NCBI RefSeq assembly: GCF_900115095.1
Contig: NZ_FOVH01000002.1
Location: 62,001-126,000 of the forward strand
DNA: 64,000 nt
Source: Actinomadura madurae
GTDB lineage: Bacteria > Actinomycetota > Actinomycetes > Streptosporangiales > Streptosporangiaceae
Reading direction: 5' to 3'
In this document: piece after piece, positions 61,735 through 64,000 of the stretch
Layout of the letters: each line of letters starts with the position of its first letter
How positions within the stretch are numbered: the stretch's first letter is position 1
The notes under the pieces: model-generated
Databases searched by the model: none
Told to the model about the DNA's origin: nothing
Seen by the model: only the letters and a program-made list of their open reading frames with translations
Position numbers and translations under genes: made by a program

Positions 61735-62559
61735 ATGGCCGGATCGGTCGAGGTCGCGGGCGGCGGGTTCCCCGTCATGGACGCGATCCGGGGGCTGCGC
61801 TCCTTCTGGTCGAACGGGCGCCGCGTCGAGCGCGCCGCCTACACGATCGGGGCCCTGCTGCTCCTCTCGGGCCTGCTGCACCTGGTGGTGTTCGCCATTG
61901 ACGGCGGGCCGTGGACGGGACCGGTGTCCTGGCGCAAACCCGTCACCTTCGGGCTGTCGTTCGGCCTGACGCTCGTCACGATCGCCTGGGTGGCCTCGTT
62001 CGTGCGGCTCGGCGACCGCGCCCGGAACGTGATCATCGGTGTGTTCGCGGCCGACTGCGTCGCCGAGGTCTCCCTCATCACCCTCCAGGCGTGGCGGAAG
62101 GTGCCGTCCCACTTCAACGAGGAGACCGCCTTCGACACGGCCGTCACCCGGATGCTGGCCGCGGGCGGCGGCATCCTCGTCGTCACGCTGGTCGCGCTCG
62201 CGGTGGCCGCGTTCCGCCGGAATCCCGACGTCGCGCCCAGCATGCGCCTCGCCGTGCGCTCCGGGTTCGTCGCGCTGATGCTCGCGCTGGCCTCGGGCGC
62301 CGTGATGATCGCCCGGGGCGTGACGACGGTGCGGACCGGCGACCAGCAGGCCGCCTACCACATCGTCGCCGCCCTGAAGCCGGCGCACGCCGTGACGATG
62401 CACGCGATCCTCGTCCTGCCGCTGCTGGCCTGGGCGCTCACCTTCACCGGCCGCCCGGAGACCCGTCGCGTGCGGGACGTCGCGCTCGCCTCCGCGGCCT
62501 ACTGGGTGCTGGCGGCGGCCGTCGTCATCGTCTCCGCCGTCCGGTTCGCGACCGCCTGA
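61735..62559 (+). CDS. Seven-helix membrane protein of unknown function
   Basis: 274 aa, ATG 61735 after CGGAGGCGG. Seven hydrophobic helices with short loops; residues WSNGRRVERAAY and SWRKPVTFGLSFG are cytosolic by charge, and a conserved-looking LKPAHAVTMHAILVLPLLAW lies near 220. I recognise no family. The strong palindrome upstream suggests tight, ligand-responsive repression, as for small exporters. Confidence 0.7.
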   Translation: MAGSVEVAGGGFPVMDAIRGLRSFWSNGRRVERAAYTIGALLLLSGLLHLVVFAIDGGPWTGPVSWRKPVTFGLSFGLTLVTIAWVASFVRLGDRARNVIIGVFAADCVAEVSLITLQAWRKVPSHFNEETAFDTAVTRMLAAGGGILVVTLVALAVAAFRRNPDVAPSMRLAVRSGFVALMLALASGAVMIARGVTTVRTGDQQAAYHIVAALKPAHAVTMHAILVLPLLAWALTFTGRPETRRVRDVALASAAYWVLAAAVVIVSAVRFATA

Positions 62560-62566
62560 CGCGACC

Positions 62567-62596
62567 GCCCGAACGTCCGTCCGGACGAAGACGGGC
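62567..62596. terminator. Nested hairpin terminator
   Basis: Inner CGTCCG/CGGACG and outer GCCCG/CGGGC arms follow the 274-aa gene stop. Confidence 0.5.
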
Positions 62597-62639
62597 GGCG
62601 CGTCCGCGGGCATACTGGCCCGTCCGGGGGTGGTGCGGA

Positions 62640-64000
62640 ATGAGCGAGCGCGACGGGCGCCGGATCCTCATGCCGGGGGTCCTGGACGAGGCGGAGCGCG
62701 CGGAGCCGCCCGGCGAGCCCGAACCGGGCCTCGTCCCCGTCCGCGACCCCGGCGACGTCGCCGACCCGGGGACCGCCGACCGCCCCGGCTCGGAGGGCGA
62801 CGAGATCGGCGGCGCCGCGCAGGCCGCGCCGCCCGGCGTCGCGCACTCCAGCGCCGTCATGGCGATCGGCACCGTGTTCTCCCGGCTGACCGGCTTCCTG
62901 CGCACCGTCGTGATCGGCGCCGCGCTCGGCACCGCCCTGCTCGGCGACGCCTACCAGGCCGCCGAGATGATCCCCTACACCGTGTACGAGCTGCTGCTCG
63001 GCGGGATGCTGGCGAGCGTCTTCGTCCCCTTCCTGGTCAAGCGCCGGATCCGGGACGCCGACGGGGGAGCGGCCACCGAGAACCGGCTGCTCACCGCCGT
63101 CATCGTGGCCCTCGCCGTGCTCACCGCGGCCGCCGTGCTCGCCGCCGGATGGCTCGTGTCGCTGTACGCGGGCGGGTACACCGGACGGCAGCGCGAGGTC
63201 ACCGTCCTGCTCACCCGCCTGCTGCTCGCGCAGATCTTCTTCATCGGCGTCAGCGGCCTCGCGAGCACGCTGCTGAACGTCCGGCACCGGTTCGGGGCGC
63301 CGATGTGGGCGCCCGTCGTCAACAACCTGGTCACGATGGGGGCGGGCCTGCTGTTCCTGTGGGTCGCGGGACGCGGGCGGACCACCGCGAACGTGACCGA
63401 CGCCCAGCTGACCCTCCTCGGCCTCGGCTCCGCCCTCGGCACGGTCGCGCAGAGCGCGGTGCTCGCGTGGACGCTGCGGTCCGCGGGGTTCCGCTGGCGC
63501 CCGCGCCTCGACCTGCGCGGCTCGGGATTCGGCGAGGCCGCCCGCACGGCGACGTGGATGCTGCTCTACATCGTCGTCGCGCAGGCCGGGGTGCTGGTGA
63601 CCGCGAACGTGGCGACCCGGGCCGGCGACCGCGCCGCCGGCCCGGGCAGCGGCCTGGCCACGTACAAGTTCGCCCTCGTCGTCTTCCAGCTCCCGTACGC
63701 GATCATCGCGGTCTCGGTCATCACCGCCCTGCTGCCGCGGATGAGCGCGCACGTCGCCGACGGCCGCCGCGACCTCGTCCGCGCCGACCTCTCCCGCGGC
63801 CTCCGGCTGGCCTGCGCGCTGCTCGTCCCGCTCTGGCTCGGGATGCTGGTGTTCGCGATCCCCGGCTCGGTCACGTTCTTCGCCTACGGGAGCCTCACGC
63901 CGGACGGGGCGCGCCGGATCGGCCTCGTCCTCATGGTGTTCGCCGTGATGGTGCTGCCGTTCACCGTCCACCAGCTGCTCATGCGCGTCTTCTACGCCCT
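62640..64000 (+). CDS. murJ: MurJ/MviN lipid II flippase (3' end beyond window)
   Basis: ATG 62640 starts a ~75-residue acidic, disordered N-terminus typical of actinobacterial MurJ, then the MviN core: SAVMAIGTVFSRLTGFLRTVVIG, AEMIPYTVYELLLGGMLASVFVPFLV and further MOP-superfamily helices. At least eight helices are visible before the right edge cuts the frame at about residue 453. It flips lipid II to the outer face for peptidoglycan synthesis. Confidence 0.92.
   Translation, partial: MSERDGRRILMPGVLDEAERAEPPGEPEPGLVPVRDPGDVADPGTADRPGSEGDEIGGAAQAAPPGVAHSSAVMAIGTVFSRLTGFLRTVVIGAALGTALLGDAYQAAEMIPYTVYELLLGGMLASVFVPFLVKRRIRDADGGAATENRLLTAVIVALAVLTAAAVLAAGWLVSLYAGGYTGRQREVTVLLTRLLLAQIFFIGVSGLASTLLNVRHRFGAPMWAPVVNNLVTMGAGLLFLWVAGRGRTTANVTDAQLTLLGLGSALGTVAQSAVLAWTLRSAGFRWRPRLDLRGSGFGEAARTATWMLLYIVVAQAGVLVTANVATRAGDRAAGPGSGLATYKFALVVFQLPYAIIAVSVITALLPRMSAHVADGRRDLVRADLSRGLRLACALLVPLWLGMLVFAIPGSVTFFAYGSLTPDGARRIGLVLMVFAVMVLPFTVHQLLMRVFYA

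Overview
The window is very GC-rich, uses many GTG starts, overlaps starts and stops as NTGA throughout, and carries actinobacterial family markers (SepH, DUF4193, DUF3710, DUF4235, DUF2510 and DUF6412-type proteins, a bacterial RNase P RNA, RNase HI/phosphatase fusion, TrpB2, bL37). Several genes have a -10-like hexamer 6-8 nt before the start codon, the signature of leaderless mRNAs common in Actinomycetota. The stretch sepH - ferrochelatase - inositol monophosphatase - response regulator/sensor kinase - DUF4193 - dut - DUF3710 is, from memory, collinear with the S. coelicolor SCO5855-SCO5869 neighbourhood, so this is chromosome. I infer a non-Streptomyces actinomycete, perhaps Streptosporangiales/Thermomonosporaceae (Actinomadura-like); the genus is a guess.

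Layout. 1-6.6 kb: an accessory-looking locus with a left-running, translationally coupled set (nucleotidyltransferase-like protein, DEDDh exonuclease, HerA/VirB4-type ATPase cut by the window edge), and divergent from it a membrane-anchored VirD4-like protein. 6.6-10.3 kb: leftward genes for a DUF2510-M48 peptidase, two small conserved proteins and a flavin-reductase-fold protein. 10.4-15 kb: Nif3 / zinc-ribbon / RNase HI-phosphatase operon, TrpB2, rnpB. 15-16.3 kb: a lower-GC patch with an orphan 82-aa gene. 16.3-26.5 kb: SulP-carbonic anhydrase fusion, a Tyr/Gly/Pro-rich membrane protein, a PEBP lipoprotein, NDH-2 under a Rex-like operator, and a giant SARP/NB-ARC/TPR regulator. 26.5-32.4 kb: DrrAB-type ABC exporter, two PH-domain membrane proteins, SepH.

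32.8-45.4 kb: repeat-bearing membrane protein, ALO-type oxidase, lytic transglycosylase, ferrochelatase/IMPase pair, CutR/CutS-like two-component system, and a tandem pair of receptor Ser/Thr kinases, one with a solute-binding protein as its ectodomain. Three gene 3' ends here carry short tandem repeats, the largest a 10 x 14-bp array that fills a convergent intergenic gap. 45.9-55.5 kb: DUF4193, DUF4235, ValS, a P450, a second YidC, and a tightly overlapped operon resembling methylamine-dehydrogenase light-chain maturation (MauE-, MauD- and Tat-exported 12-Cys MauA-like proteins) but with no MauB or MauG in view. 55.7-64 kb: dut-DUF3710, bL37, LmbE deacetylase, ArsB/NhaD permease, a MacB-like ABC pair, a membrane protein behind a TetR-style palindrome, and MurJ cut by the right edge.

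The two best candidates for little-described systems are the HerA/DEDDh locus at the left edge and the Mau-like disulfide/maturation operon at 52.5-55.5 kb.
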